DNA of 10,653 bases, taken from assembly GCA_945889235.1 (NCBI GenBank), contig CAMDBK010000074.1:1-10653 (forward strand). Direction: 5' to 3'. Below are positions 1-6,970 of the stretch, piece by piece. This DNA is from Chitinophaga pinensis. Its GTDB lineage: Bacteria; Bacteroidota; Bacteroidia; SXHM01. A model generated the notes under the pieces. It had not been told where the DNA came from, ran no database searches, and saw nothing but the letters and a program-made list of their open reading frames with translations. The first letter of the stretch is position 1. Every line of letters starts with the position of its first letter. A program made the position numbers and the translations under genes.

Positions 1-224
1 TCCACCACCTCGTTTTAGCAGAAGAAGTTTCGTTTTTCAATAAAGCCAGTGTTGTAAAGGCATTGGAAAGTATTCCTTCAAACTCAAAAGTGATTATTGA
101 CTACTCAAAATCCGTGTCAATTTCCTATGATGTAGTTGAGCTGATCAAAGATTACGAGAGCAATGCCAAAACAAAAAACATTACCGTTGAGAAAATCAAT
201 TTTATAGAACCGCTTAATTCATAA
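1..224 (+). CDS. SulP-type anion/bicarbonate transporter, C-terminal end (partial)
   Basis: Only the last 73 codons are present. The reading frame starts at base 3 and ends with TAA at 222-224. The peptide begins HHLVLAEEVSFFNKASVVKA and continues through a VIIDYSKS strand and a YDVVELIKDY helix. This alternation of strands and helices, with the phrase LAEEVSFFNKA, resembles the cytosolic STAS-like tail of Bacteroidota SulP-family permeases. The membrane domain would lie to the left of the window. The family carries sulfate, bicarbonate or other anions across the inner membrane. The carbonic anhydrase gene 39 bp downstream favours bicarbonate as the substrate, which is inference. The family call comes from recognising the tail only, so it is less certain than for the complete genes. 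Confidence 0.72.
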   Translation, partial: HHLVLAEEVSFFNKASVVKALESIPSNSKVIIDYSKSVSISYDVVELIKDYESNAKTKNITVEKINFIEPLNS

Positions 225-248
225 ACAATCAAACCATTCATAAACAAT
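217..248 (+). repeat. Short tandem direct repeat in the SulP-carbonic anhydrase gap
   Basis: ATTCATAAACAAT occurs at 217-229 and again, unchanged, at 236-248, a period of 19 bp. The first copy contains the SulP stop codon. The second ends 15 bp before the carbonic anhydrase start. It may be a simple local duplication or a repeated RNA or protein site in the leader; the sequence does not show which. Confidence 0.55.
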
Positions 249-263
249 TAAAAAACAAAAAAA

Positions 264-905
264 ATGAAAACACTCACCAAAGAAATGCAAGAAGCCATTA
301 CGCCTCAAATGGCTTTGGACTTATTAAAGAAAGGGAATGAAAGATTTGTAAACAACTTGAAAGTAAACCGCAACTTACTGCAACAGGCAAATGAAACTTC
401 AGACGGGCAACACCCCTTTGCTGTAATCCTCAGTTGCATTGATAGCCGCACATCAGCCGAGCTGATTTTTGACCAAGGGTTAGGTGATGTGTTCAGTGTT
501 CGTATTGCCGGAAACATTATCAACGAAGACATCTTAGGTAGTATGGAATTTGGCTGCAAAGTAGCTGGTGCTAAAATTATTGTTGTGTTAGGTCACACAA
601 AATGTGGAGCAGTAAAAGGAGCTTGCGACCATGTTGAAATGGGCAACCTCACCGCACTGCTTACCAAAATAAGACCTGCCGTTGATGATGAAACCGCCAC
701 AACTGAAAACCGCAATTCCAACAATGCAGTATTTGTAGAAAATGTAGCGACCATCAATGTAAAGCGAACTGTAAAATCAATAATGGAACGCAGTCCCATT
801 TTGAAAGAACTGATTGAAAGCGGACAAATTGGAATTGTTGGCGGATCTCATAATATTTCAACTGGTGAGGTTACATTTTATCTAGATACCTTAGTGGTAA
901 GTTAA
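264..905 (+). CDS. Beta-class carbonic anhydrase
   Basis: This gene encodes a 213-residue zinc enzyme that interconverts CO2 and bicarbonate. The beta-class signature is complete: CIDSR at 58-62 supplies zinc ligand Cys58 and the Asp60/Arg62 dyad, and HTKC at 111-114 supplies zinc ligands His111 and Cys114. GNIINEDILGSMEFG (83-97) and VLGHTKCGAV (108-117) are typical surrounding blocks. There is no signal peptide, so it should act in the cytosol. Translation starts at an ATG after a run of A residues with no Shine-Dalgarno site, as is usual in Bacteroidota. It lies 39 bp after the SulP gene. SulP-carbonic anhydrase pairs and fusions are known in bacteria, which suggests that the transporter supplies bicarbonate and this enzyme equilibrates it. 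The next gene begins 10 bp downstream, so the genes are probably co-transcribed. Confidence 0.95.
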   Translation: MKTLTKEMQEAITPQMALDLLKKGNERFVNNLKVNRNLLQQANETSDGQHPFAVILSCIDSRTSAELIFDQGLGDVFSVRIAGNIINEDILGSMEFGCKVAGAKIIVVLGHTKCGAVKGACDHVEMGNLTALLTKIRPAVDDETATTENRNSNNAVFVENVATINVKRTVKSIMERSPILKELIESGQIGIVGGSHNISTGEVTFYLDTLVVS

Positions 906-915
906 CCATGGAGAA

Positions 916-1623
916 ATGAGCAGACATTTGTTTAAACAGTCAATCCTTTGTGTATTATTAGTCCAGAGCAGTTTCAATTCTTTCTCCCAATCACCTCAGG
1001 GTACAGTTGGCAATTGGTTAATGTTTTTCAATCAAACACGCCTGCACGAAAAATGGAGCATACATACAGAGGCGCAATACCGCAGTTTTGAACTTAAACC
1101 CAATACCGACCAAATTATGTTACGTGTCGGAGCTAATTATCATATCAGCAATAACTACTTAGCAAGTATAGGATATGCTTATGTGCCAAACTTTGCTTTT
1201 GATAAAGAACAATTACCAGGAGTTCAGGTTTCTGAAAACCGTCTGTGGCAGCAGTTTTTAATGAAAAACAATTTAGGAAGCGTAAATTTTGAACACCGTT
1301 ACCGCCTTGAGCAACGCTGGTTACAAACTAACACAGGCGATAAATACCTCAACAGAATACGATACCTTTTAAGAGTTACCGTTCCGCTAAACAAAAAAAC
1401 AGTTGAAAAGAACACCCTGTTTTTGACTTTTTACGATGAGCTCTTTATTCATTTTTCAAACACACCGTTTGACCGCAACCGGTTATACGGAGCAATCGGT
1501 TATCAGTTTTTACCCAACTTAAACATTCAACTCGGCTACCTTGCTCAAACGGTGAGCATCACAACAAAGCACTATTTACAAGCAGCAGTTTTTTACAACC
1601 TTGACTTGCGGAAAAAAGAATGA
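916..1623 (+). CDS. DUF2490 family outer-membrane beta-barrel protein
   Basis: The product is 235 residues. It has an N-terminal signal peptide: basic residues in MSRHLFK, then a hydrophobic stretch, with likely cleavage near residues 23-25 (SFSQS). The mature part alternates polar and aromatic residues in repeated strands such as HTEAQYRSFEL, MLRVGANYHIS, FEHRYRLEQRW, RLYGAIGYQF and LQAAVFYNLDL, as expected of a beta-barrel. The opening GNWLMFFNQTRLHEKWSIHTE and the central FEHRYRLEQRW pattern match Bacteroidota DUF2490 proteins, whose function is unknown. The start at 916 follows the carbonic anhydrase stop by 10 bp. An ATG at 908 is in another frame. The stop codon overlaps the sua5 start by 4 bases (ATGA), so translational coupling is likely. 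Nothing in the sequence gives a substrate. Confidence 0.82.
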   Translation: MSRHLFKQSILCVLLVQSSFNSFSQSPQGTVGNWLMFFNQTRLHEKWSIHTEAQYRSFELKPNTDQIMLRVGANYHISNNYLASIGYAYVPNFAFDKEQLPGVQVSENRLWQQFLMKNNLGSVNFEHRYRLEQRWLQTNTGDKYLNRIRYLLRVTVPLNKKTVEKNTLFLTFYDELFIHFSNTPFDRNRLYGAIGYQFLPNLNIQLGYLAQTVSITTKHYLQAAVFYNLDLRKKE

Positions 1624-2597
1624 CCTTTATAGGTGATAATATTGAAACCGCAGCAGCACTGCTTAAAAACAATAAAGTAATTGCTATTCCAACCGAAACC
1701 GTTTATGGTTTGGCAGGCAACGCACTTAATCCCTTTGTGGTAAGAGAAATTTATGAAATAAAAAATCGTCCATTATCTAATCCACTCATCATACACCTTG
1801 CCGATACATTACAACTACATAAATATGTAAAAAACATTCCGTCCGTTGCAGAAAAACTTGCTGCACATTTCTGGCCCGGCCCATTAACATTGCTACTTCC
1901 CAAAAATGATACAATTCCTGATATTGTAACTGCGGGTTTGCCAAATGTAGCGGTTCGTATTCCAAGCCATCCTGTTGCCAAACAATTATTACGAAAACTT
2001 CCTTTTCCGCTTGCAGCCCCAAGTGCAAACCCATTTGGCTACATAAGCCCAACATCAGCCGCTGATGTAAGTAAAATGCTGTTCGGAAAAATAATTTACA
2101 TACTTGACGGTGGAGCTTGTGATAAAGGAATTGAATCAACCATCATAGGTTTTGACGGAGATACGCCAATAATTTATCGGGTTGGGGCAATAAGTCCTGA
2201 AGCAATAAAAAAAATAGCCGGGAAAGTTGAAATAAATAATAAGCATACTGCAAAACCCCTTAGCCCGGGAATGCTTCCTTCACATTATTCTCCGCATACA
2301 CCGCTTTTCCTAACCAGTAACATAGATGCATTATTAAATACCATGCTGCTGCACAATGGCACAGCAATACTCTCATTCAAAAATCCTTCGCGGCTTATTC
2401 CTGAAATCAATCAGGAAGTTTTATCCCCATCCGGCAACCTTGATGAAGCAGCCCGTAACCTTTATAAAGCATTACATAGATTGGATAGTTTAAAATTAGA
2501 AAGAATAATTGCAGAGCGTGTTCCTCATGTTGGCATTGGAATAGCGATTAACGATAGATTGGAAAGGGCCTCAAATGCTATCAACTCAAAAATTTAA
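1620..2597 (+). CDS. sua5: Threonylcarbamoyl-AMP synthase, long (Sua5) form
   Basis: This cytosolic enzyme makes L-threonylcarbamoyl-AMP from threonine, bicarbonate and ATP. TsaD and its partners then use it to form t6A37 in tRNAs that read ANN codons. The YrdC-type catalytic domain covers about residues 5-200, with PTETVYGL at 24-31, KNRP at 48-51, WPGPLT at 85-90, APSAN at 133-137 and GIEST at 170-174. The linker SPGMLPSHYSP (215-225) leads into a C-terminal Sua5 domain. At 325 residues this is the two-domain form, not the roughly 190-residue TsaC form. The start overlaps the DUF2490 stop by 4 bases. Bicarbonate is one of its substrates, so the carbonic anhydrase upstream in the same run of genes is a suggestive but unproven link. 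Confidence 0.94.
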   Translation: MTFIGDNIETAAALLKNNKVIAIPTETVYGLAGNALNPFVVREIYEIKNRPLSNPLIIHLADTLQLHKYVKNIPSVAEKLAAHFWPGPLTLLLPKNDTIPDIVTAGLPNVAVRIPSHPVAKQLLRKLPFPLAAPSANPFGYISPTSAADVSKMLFGKIIYILDGGACDKGIESTIIGFDGDTPIIYRVGAISPEAIKKIAGKVEINNKHTAKPLSPGMLPSHYSPHTPLFLTSNIDALLNTMLLHNGTAILSFKNPSRLIPEINQEVLSPSGNLDEAARNLYKALHRLDSLKLERIIAERVPHVGIGIAINDRLERASNAINSKI

Positions 2598-2629
2598 ACT
2601 CTCTTCTGTAATTTTTAACAACTAACCCT

Positions 2630-3700
2630 ATGAACTTCTATTCAAAAGATAATAAAACTGCGCTTCAGGCAAAAGAAGATGCACAACGAATTGCATTTGC
2701 ACCGATTGTTTTTCAGGCTTCAAAGGCCTTGCGTAATTGTGGAATTTTAACAACAATAGAAAATGCCGGAAAAGTTGGAATTACTATTGAACAGGTTTGC
2801 GATAAATTAAAATTACCAAACTATGGCGTAAGAGTTTTAATGGAAGCCGGACTTGGAATTGGTTTACTTATAAACACTGATGAAAAATACACCCTTACAA
2901 AAACAGCATACTTTATTTTGCACGATGAACTTACACGTGTAAATATGGATTTCACCAATGATGTTTGTTATCAAGGCATGTTTAGCTTAGAAAACTGTAT
3001 AAAAAACGGAACCCCTGAAGGCTTAAAAATTTTTGGTTCATGGAAAACAATTTATGAGGCTTTAGCCCACTTAGAACCGCACGTTCAGAAAAGTTGGTTT
3101 GATTTTGACCATTATTATTCTGACCATTCTTTTCCTGATATTTTACCTCATGTATATAAAAACAAGCCAAAAACATTGCTTGATATAGGCGGCAATACCG
3201 GTAAATGGGCAATAGCAAGTTTAAAATATGATAACCATGTGCATGTAACAATAATGGATTTGCCCGGACAAGCAGATATGGCAAAAAAAAATATTGATGC
3301 CTTGGGATTAACAGACAGAGTTTCGTTTTACCAAGCAAATATTTTAGATGAAACCCTTCCCTTTCCTGCCGGATTTGATGCAATCTGGATGAGCCAGTTT
3401 TTAGATTGTTTTTCAGAAGAACAAATTATTTCAATCCTGAAACGCTGTAACAAGGCAATAAACACCAACGGATACATCTATATTCTGGAGCCTTTTTGGG
3501 ACGAGCAACGATTTGAAGCAGCTTCATTTTGTTTACAAATGACTTCACTCTATTTCACTGCCATTGCCAATGGTAATAGTCAGATGTATGACTCGAAAGT
3601 GTTTTTAAAATTAGTAGAATCTGCCGGACTTCAGGTTGAAGAAACTATAAAAAACGTAGGGGTAAGTAATACTTTATTAAAATGTAAAAAAGCGGAATAA
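2630..3700 (+). CDS. Class I SAM-dependent methyltransferase, winged-helix O-methyltransferase type
   Basis: The product is 356 residues. Residues 20-110 look like the dimerisation winged-helix domain of acetylserotonin- or hydroxyindole-type O-methyltransferases, including ILTTIENAGKVGITIEQVCDKL (residues 39-60). The Rossmann methyltransferase domain follows: TLLDIGGNTGKWA (182-194) is the SAM-binding glycine motif, TIMDLPG (207-213) carries the acidic residue for the ribose, and FDAIWMSQFLDCFSEEQ (249-265) corresponds to the region that holds the catalytic base in this family. The usual His-Asp there is replaced by Leu-Asp-Cys, so the catalytic residue cannot be assigned. From memory, close relatives occur in Bacteroidota aryl-polyene or flexirubin-type gene clusters, but no such cluster is visible here. 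The substrate is unknown. The start follows sua5 by 32 bp and has no Shine-Dalgarno site. Confidence 0.8.
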   Translation: MNFYSKDNKTALQAKEDAQRIAFAPIVFQASKALRNCGILTTIENAGKVGITIEQVCDKLKLPNYGVRVLMEAGLGIGLLINTDEKYTLTKTAYFILHDELTRVNMDFTNDVCYQGMFSLENCIKNGTPEGLKIFGSWKTIYEALAHLEPHVQKSWFDFDHYYSDHSFPDILPHVYKNKPKTLLDIGGNTGKWAIASLKYDNHVHVTIMDLPGQADMAKKNIDALGLTDRVSFYQANILDETLPFPAGFDAIWMSQFLDCFSEEQIISILKRCNKAINTNGYIYILEPFWDEQRFEAASFCLQMTSLYFTAIANGNSQMYDSKVFLKLVESAGLQVEETIKNVGVSNTLLKCKKAE

Positions 3701-3885
3701 TTCAACCGGAAAAAAATAAAGTTCAACTACGGCAATAGATTCAAAAAGGAATTAAAATTAGAGACCAAATCCTCATAAAAAATGCTACACTAGTAACGAA
3801 GCCAAAATCTCTTTTACCGTTAATTTAATATGACAACGGAAAAATAAACGAAACCGCATACGGACAACGATTAGAATTTGACATC
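3701..3885 (+). other. AT-rich intergenic gap before bioD
   Basis: This 185-bp stretch holds no gene that I can support. The bioD reading frame stays open upstream to base 3829 with codons that look coding-like (YDNGKINETAYGQRLEFDI), but it has no usable start and TAA interrupts it at 3826-3828. A further TAG lies in the same frame farther up. TAGAATTTG at 3872-3880 resembles the Bacteroidota -7 box but has one extra base between TA and TTTG. The gap probably contains the bioD promoter and perhaps the decayed end of a lost gene. Confidence 0.4.
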
Positions 3886-4512
3886 ATGAAAAGATATTTT
3901 ATAACAGGCATAGGAACAGATGTTGGTAAAACAGTTGCCTCAGCCATTCTCGTAGAAGCATTACAAGCCGACTACTGGAAACCCATTCAGGCAGGAGACC
4001 TGCATCAGACCGACACCATGACAGTGAAAAGTTTAGTCAGCAACAAACAATCTGTATTTTATCACGAAACATATAGGTTAACCAAACCAATGTCACCACA
4101 TGCAGCCGCTTTTTACGATGGAACCCGCATTATCCCCGACAATATCATTCCGCCAAAACATAACCGAACACTTATCATTGAAGGAGCAGGTGGTTTAATG
4201 GTTCCACTCAATGACGATTTTTTGATGATTGACCTTATTAAAAAACTAAACGCAGAAGTTATTTTGGTTTCCAAAAATTACCTCGGCAGCATCAATCATA
4301 CTTTGCTTTCTGCCGAAGCACTTCAAAAAAGAAACATCCCTGTTAAAGGAATAATATTTAACGGCAAACCCGTAGATATTACAGAAATCTTTATCCGCAA
4401 ATATACCGGGCTTGATTTTCTGTTCCACATTTACAATGAGCCTGTAATCGACAAACAAACCATTCTTAAATACGCAGCAAAACCAACTATGAAAACAAAA
4501 ATAGATTGGTGA
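3886..4512 (+). CDS. bioD: Dethiobiotin synthetase
   Basis: BioD closes the ureido ring of dethiobiotin from 7,8-diaminopelargonate, CO2 and ATP, the step before biotin synthase. The P-loop is GIGTDVGKT at 8-16. YWKPIQAGD (30-38) carries the substrate-contact lysine, SPHAA (70-74) is the conserved substrate loop, and EGAGGLMVPL (99-108) is the second nucleotide and metal motif. SKNYLGSINHTLL (129-141) matches the family block. The length, 208 residues, is slightly short for the family but nothing essential is missing. No other biotin gene lies in the window, so bioA, bioB and bioF must be elsewhere or biotin precursors are acquired. It lies upstream of acpP and fabF; biotin is the cofactor of acetyl-CoA carboxylase, but a separate promoter before acpP argues against one operon. 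Confidence 0.95.
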   Translation: MKRYFITGIGTDVGKTVASAILVEALQADYWKPIQAGDLHQTDTMTVKSLVSNKQSVFYHETYRLTKPMSPHAAAFYDGTRIIPDNIIPPKHNRTLIIEGAGGLMVPLNDDFLMIDLIKKLNAEVILVSKNYLGSINHTLLSAEALQKRNIPVKGIIFNGKPVDITEIFIRKYTGLDFLFHIYNEPVIDKQTILKYAAKPTMKTKIDW

Positions 4513-4592
4513 TAAAATAGACTGGATTTTCCCCTCCCTTCAAAAAAATATAAATACCCAGCCCGCATTCCCCTTTATTAAGCAAATCAAAA

Positions 4593-4626
4593 TTTATTCG
4601 TCAGATATTTAATTTTACTAAGTTTG
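4593..4626 (+). promoter_or_regulatory. Probable Bacteroidota-type promoter of acpP
   Basis: TAAGTTTG at 4619-4626 is an exact match to the Bacteroidota -7 consensus TAnnTTTG. TTTATTCG beginning at 4593 is a weak candidate for the -33 element, with 22 bp between. Transcription would start near 4632, leaving a leader of about 30 nt, AT-rich and without a Shine-Dalgarno site, before the acpP ATG at 4663. The -7 match is clear; the -33 assignment is weak. Confidence 0.6.
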
Positions 4627-4662
4627 CAGCCGTAAACACAAAAAACATCAAATAATTTTACC

Positions 4663-4899
4663 ATGTCAGACATTGCATCAAGAGTAAAAGCCATCATCGT
4701 TGAAAAACTTGGCGTTGACGAAAACGAAGTAACCAACGAGGCGAGTTTCACCAACGATTTAGGTGCCGATTCTTTGGATACCGTTGAATTAATCATGGAA
4801 TTTGAAAAAGAATTTAATATCGCCATTCCTGACGATCAGGCTGAAAATATCAGTTCAGTTGGTCAGGCAATTGAGTATATTGAGGCTAACGCGAAGTAA
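4663..4899 (+). CDS. acpP: Acyl carrier protein
   Basis: This 78-residue acidic cytosolic protein carries growing acyl chains of type II fatty-acid synthesis on a phosphopantetheine arm. The attachment site is Ser37 in GADSLDTVEL (34-43), the canonical DSL motif. The rest fits the four-helix ACP fold: VKAIIVEKLGVDENEV (helix I and loop), FTNDLGADSL, VELIMEFEKEFNIAIPDDQAE (helices II and III) and SVGQAIEYIEANAK (helix IV). The length is normal. A good -7 promoter box lies upstream. A strong stem-loop then separates it from fabF, the elongating synthase that uses it. This stem-loop could let acpP be expressed well above fabF, as cells need large amounts of ACP. Confidence 0.97.
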   Translation: MSDIASRVKAIIVEKLGVDENEVTNEASFTNDLGADSLDTVELIMEFEKEFNIAIPDDQAENISSVGQAIEYIEANAK

Positions 4900-4916
4900 G
4901 CAACAAGCACTTGTAC

Positions 4917-4957
4917 AAAATCACTTCGCAGTATCTGTGAGGTGATTTTATGTTTTT
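4917..4957 (+). terminator. Strong stem-loop between acpP and fabF, possible leaky terminator
   Basis: The left arm AAAATCACTTCGCAG (4917-4931) pairs over all 15 positions with CTGTGAGGTGATTTT (4935-4949), with two G-T wobble pairs and a three-base loop, TAT. T residues follow at 4946-4949 and 4953-4957, interrupted by ATG. The hairpin ends about 45 bases before the fabF start. It looks like an imperfect intrinsic terminator or an mRNA-stabilising 3' end for acpP that allows partial read-through into fabF-rnc. The pairing is seen directly; the role is inference. Confidence 0.6.
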
Positions 4958-4993
4958 ACAGAAATATCATTTTTAGTTTATATTCAATAGCGC

Positions 4994-6250
4994 ATGACGC
5001 TGAAAAGAGTTGTAGTAACAGGATTAGGAGCCTTAACGCCCATCGGAAATACTGCGACTCAGTTTTGGGAAAACCTGCTGAAAGGCACAAGCGGTGCAGC
5101 ACCCATTACCCGTTTTGATGCTTCAAAATTCAAAACCCGTTTTGCATGCGAGATAAAAAATTTTAAGGAAGAAGATTTTTTTGACCGCAAAGAAGCCCGC
5201 AAAATGGACCCTTTTGCGAAATACGCATTAGTAGTAGCTGACGAAGCCATCAAAGATTCGGGAATTGACCTTACAAAAATAAACGTTGATAAAGCGGGTG
5301 TAATCTGGGGTTCCGGAATTGGCGGACTGGAAACATTTTATAACGAATGTGCTGAATTTGTGAAAGGCGATGGAACCCCGCGTTTCAATCCTTTCTTTAT
5401 TCCTAAAATGATTGCAGATATTGCTGCCGGTCATATTTCCATTAAATACGGTTTGCGCGGACCAAACTTTACAACTGTTTCGGCATGTGCTTCTTCTACC
5501 AATGCCATTATTGATGCCTTCAATTACATTCGTTTAGGCAAAGCAAATATCTTCGTTACAGGTGGTTCAGAAGCGGCTGTAAATGAAGCCGGAATTGGCG
5601 GCTTCAATGCCATGCACGCACTTTCAACTCGAAATGATAATCCCGAAACTGCTTCACGCCCATTTGACCTTGACCGCGATGGTTTTGTGTTGGGTGAAGG
5701 CGCTGGTGCTTTAATTTTAGAAGAACGTGAACACGCCATTGCACGTGGCGCAAAAATTTATGCCGAAGTAGTTGGCGGTGGCATGTCTGCCGATGCCAAT
5801 CACATCACCGCTCCGCATCCCGAAGGCCTGGGAGCATTGAACGTAATGCGCTCTGCACTGGAAGATGCCGAAATGGATGCTTCAGCAATTGACTATATTA
5901 ATGTTCACGGAACTTCAACTCCTCTCGGTGATATTGCCGAATCAAAAGCTATTAAAGCTGTGTTTGGTGATAATGCTTACAAACTCAATATCAGTTCCAC
6001 CAAATCAATGACAGGACATTTGTTGGGTGCTGCAGGAGCAATAGAATCAATCGCTTCTATTCTTGCAGTGAAAAATGATATTGTTCCACCAACGATTAAC
6101 CACTTTACTGACGATCCTCAATTTGATCCGCGACTGAACTTCACGTTCAATACTCCACAGAAACGCACGGTAAATGCCGCTCTCAGTAACACGTTTGGTT
6201 TTGGAGGACACAACGCTTCTGTAATTTTCAAAAAGCACGTTGCCGATTAA
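4994..6250 (+). CDS. fabF: 3-oxoacyl-[acyl-carrier-protein] synthase II
   Basis: FabF condenses malonyl-ACP with acyl-ACP in the elongation steps of type II fatty-acid synthesis in the cytosol. The 418-residue length is normal. The thiolase-fold Cys-His-His triad is complete: nucleophile Cys165 in VSACASS, His305 in VHGTSTP and His342 in MTGHLLGAAG, with Lys337 in the SSTKSMTG block. The C-terminal NTFGFGGHN (399-408 region) is the gating-loop and glycine-rich motif of the family. VVVTGLGALTPIG (6-18) is the usual N-terminal strand and loop. The start is fixed because an in-frame TAG lies at 4988-4990. It follows acpP by 94 bp with a stem-loop between, and overlaps rnc by 11 bases. Confidence 0.97.
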   Translation: MTLKRVVVTGLGALTPIGNTATQFWENLLKGTSGAAPITRFDASKFKTRFACEIKNFKEEDFFDRKEARKMDPFAKYALVVADEAIKDSGIDLTKINVDKAGVIWGSGIGGLETFYNECAEFVKGDGTPRFNPFFIPKMIADIAAGHISIKYGLRGPNFTTVSACASSTNAIIDAFNYIRLGKANIFVTGGSEAAVNEAGIGGFNAMHALSTRNDNPETASRPFDLDRDGFVLGEGAGALILEEREHAIARGAKIYAEVVGGGMSADANHITAPHPEGLGALNVMRSALEDAEMDASAIDYINVHGTSTPLGDIAESKAIKAVFGDNAYKLNISSTKSMTGHLLGAAGAIESIASILAVKNDIVPPTINHFTDDPQFDPRLNFTFNTPQKRTVNAALSNTFGFGGHNASVIFKKHVAD

Positions 6251-6965
6251 TTATTTAAAACGGAATTTGCTTTCCGGTGATGACAAAAAATTTGTCGCAT
6301 CACTGAAAAACCTGCTCGGCTTTTACCCTGATAATCTTAACCTTTACAAACTTGCTTTTTTTCACAAATCGGTTGCACCCGAAGTGAAAGCGGGTATAAA
6401 AGCCAGTAACGAGCGTCTTGAATTTTTGGGCGATGCAATATTGGATGCAATAGTTGCCGACTATCTTTTTAAAAAATATCCGTTTGAAGACGAAGGTTTT
6501 TTGACCGAGCTTCGCTCAAAGATTGTAAGTCGCAAGAACCTGAATCACCTTGCTCAGAAAATGGGTCTGGATAAATTTATTAAATCCGATAATCGCGGAA
6601 ACATGCGCAGCAACTCCATTATGGGTGATGCATTGGAAGCAATGATTGGCGCTGTTTATCTCGACAAAGGTTTTATAAAAACCAAAAACTTCGTTCTTGT
6701 TCAGCTCATCAATAACCATATTGATGTGGATGAATTGCAGGAACAGGAACTTAATTTCAAAAGCCGTTTGATTGAATGGATTCAAAAGGAGCGCAAAACA
6801 TTGCGCTTTGAAGTGGTGGCAGAAACCGAAATGGGCGCACGAAAATTATTTGTGATTAATGCCGTTGTAAATGATGAAGTGCTTGGCACCGGGCAGGATT
6901 TTTCAAAAAAACGTGCAGAGCAATCAGCGGCTGAAAAAGCACTGGAAAAAATTGAGCAGGGTTAG
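6240..6965 (+). CDS. rnc: Ribonuclease III
   Basis: RNase III cleaves double-stranded RNA, including rRNA precursors. The catalytic domain carries the signature NERLEFLGDA (57-66), with metal-binding Glu61 and Asp65, and the second acidic pair Asp130 and Glu133 in GDALEAMIGAVYLDKG (129-144). The double-stranded-RNA-binding domain covers about 172-238, ending in KKRAEQSAAEKALEKI. The length, 241 residues, fits Bacteroidota members. The start is non-standard: the frame opens after a TAA at 6222-6224, the first in-frame ATG is at codon 107 inside the catalytic domain, and TTG at 6240 is the first plausible initiator. It lies within the end of fabF, so translation is probably coupled to it. TTG at 6267 is an alternative start that would remove 9 residues. 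Confidence 0.94.
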   Translation: MPINYLKRNLLSGDDKKFVASLKNLLGFYPDNLNLYKLAFFHKSVAPEVKAGIKASNERLEFLGDAILDAIVADYLFKKYPFEDEGFLTELRSKIVSRKNLNHLAQKMGLDKFIKSDNRGNMRSNSIMGDALEAMIGAVYLDKGFIKTKNFVLVQLINNHIDVDELQEQELNFKSRLIEWIQKERKTLRFEVVAETEMGARKLFVINAVVNDEVLGTGQDFSKKRAEQSAAEKALEKIEQG

Positions 6966-6970
6966 AATTC

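Noticed and set aside
1789..2139. 116-residue minus-strand open frame inside sua5.
   Set aside because: The plus strand encodes the conserved Sua5 catalytic motifs here; the minus-strand translation has no family features.
4950..4976. Eight-codon ATG reading frame (MFLQKYHF) just after the acpP-fabF hairpin, a possible leader peptide.
   Set aside because: It has no initiation signal and no informative codon run, and short frames like this are expected by chance in AT-rich DNA.
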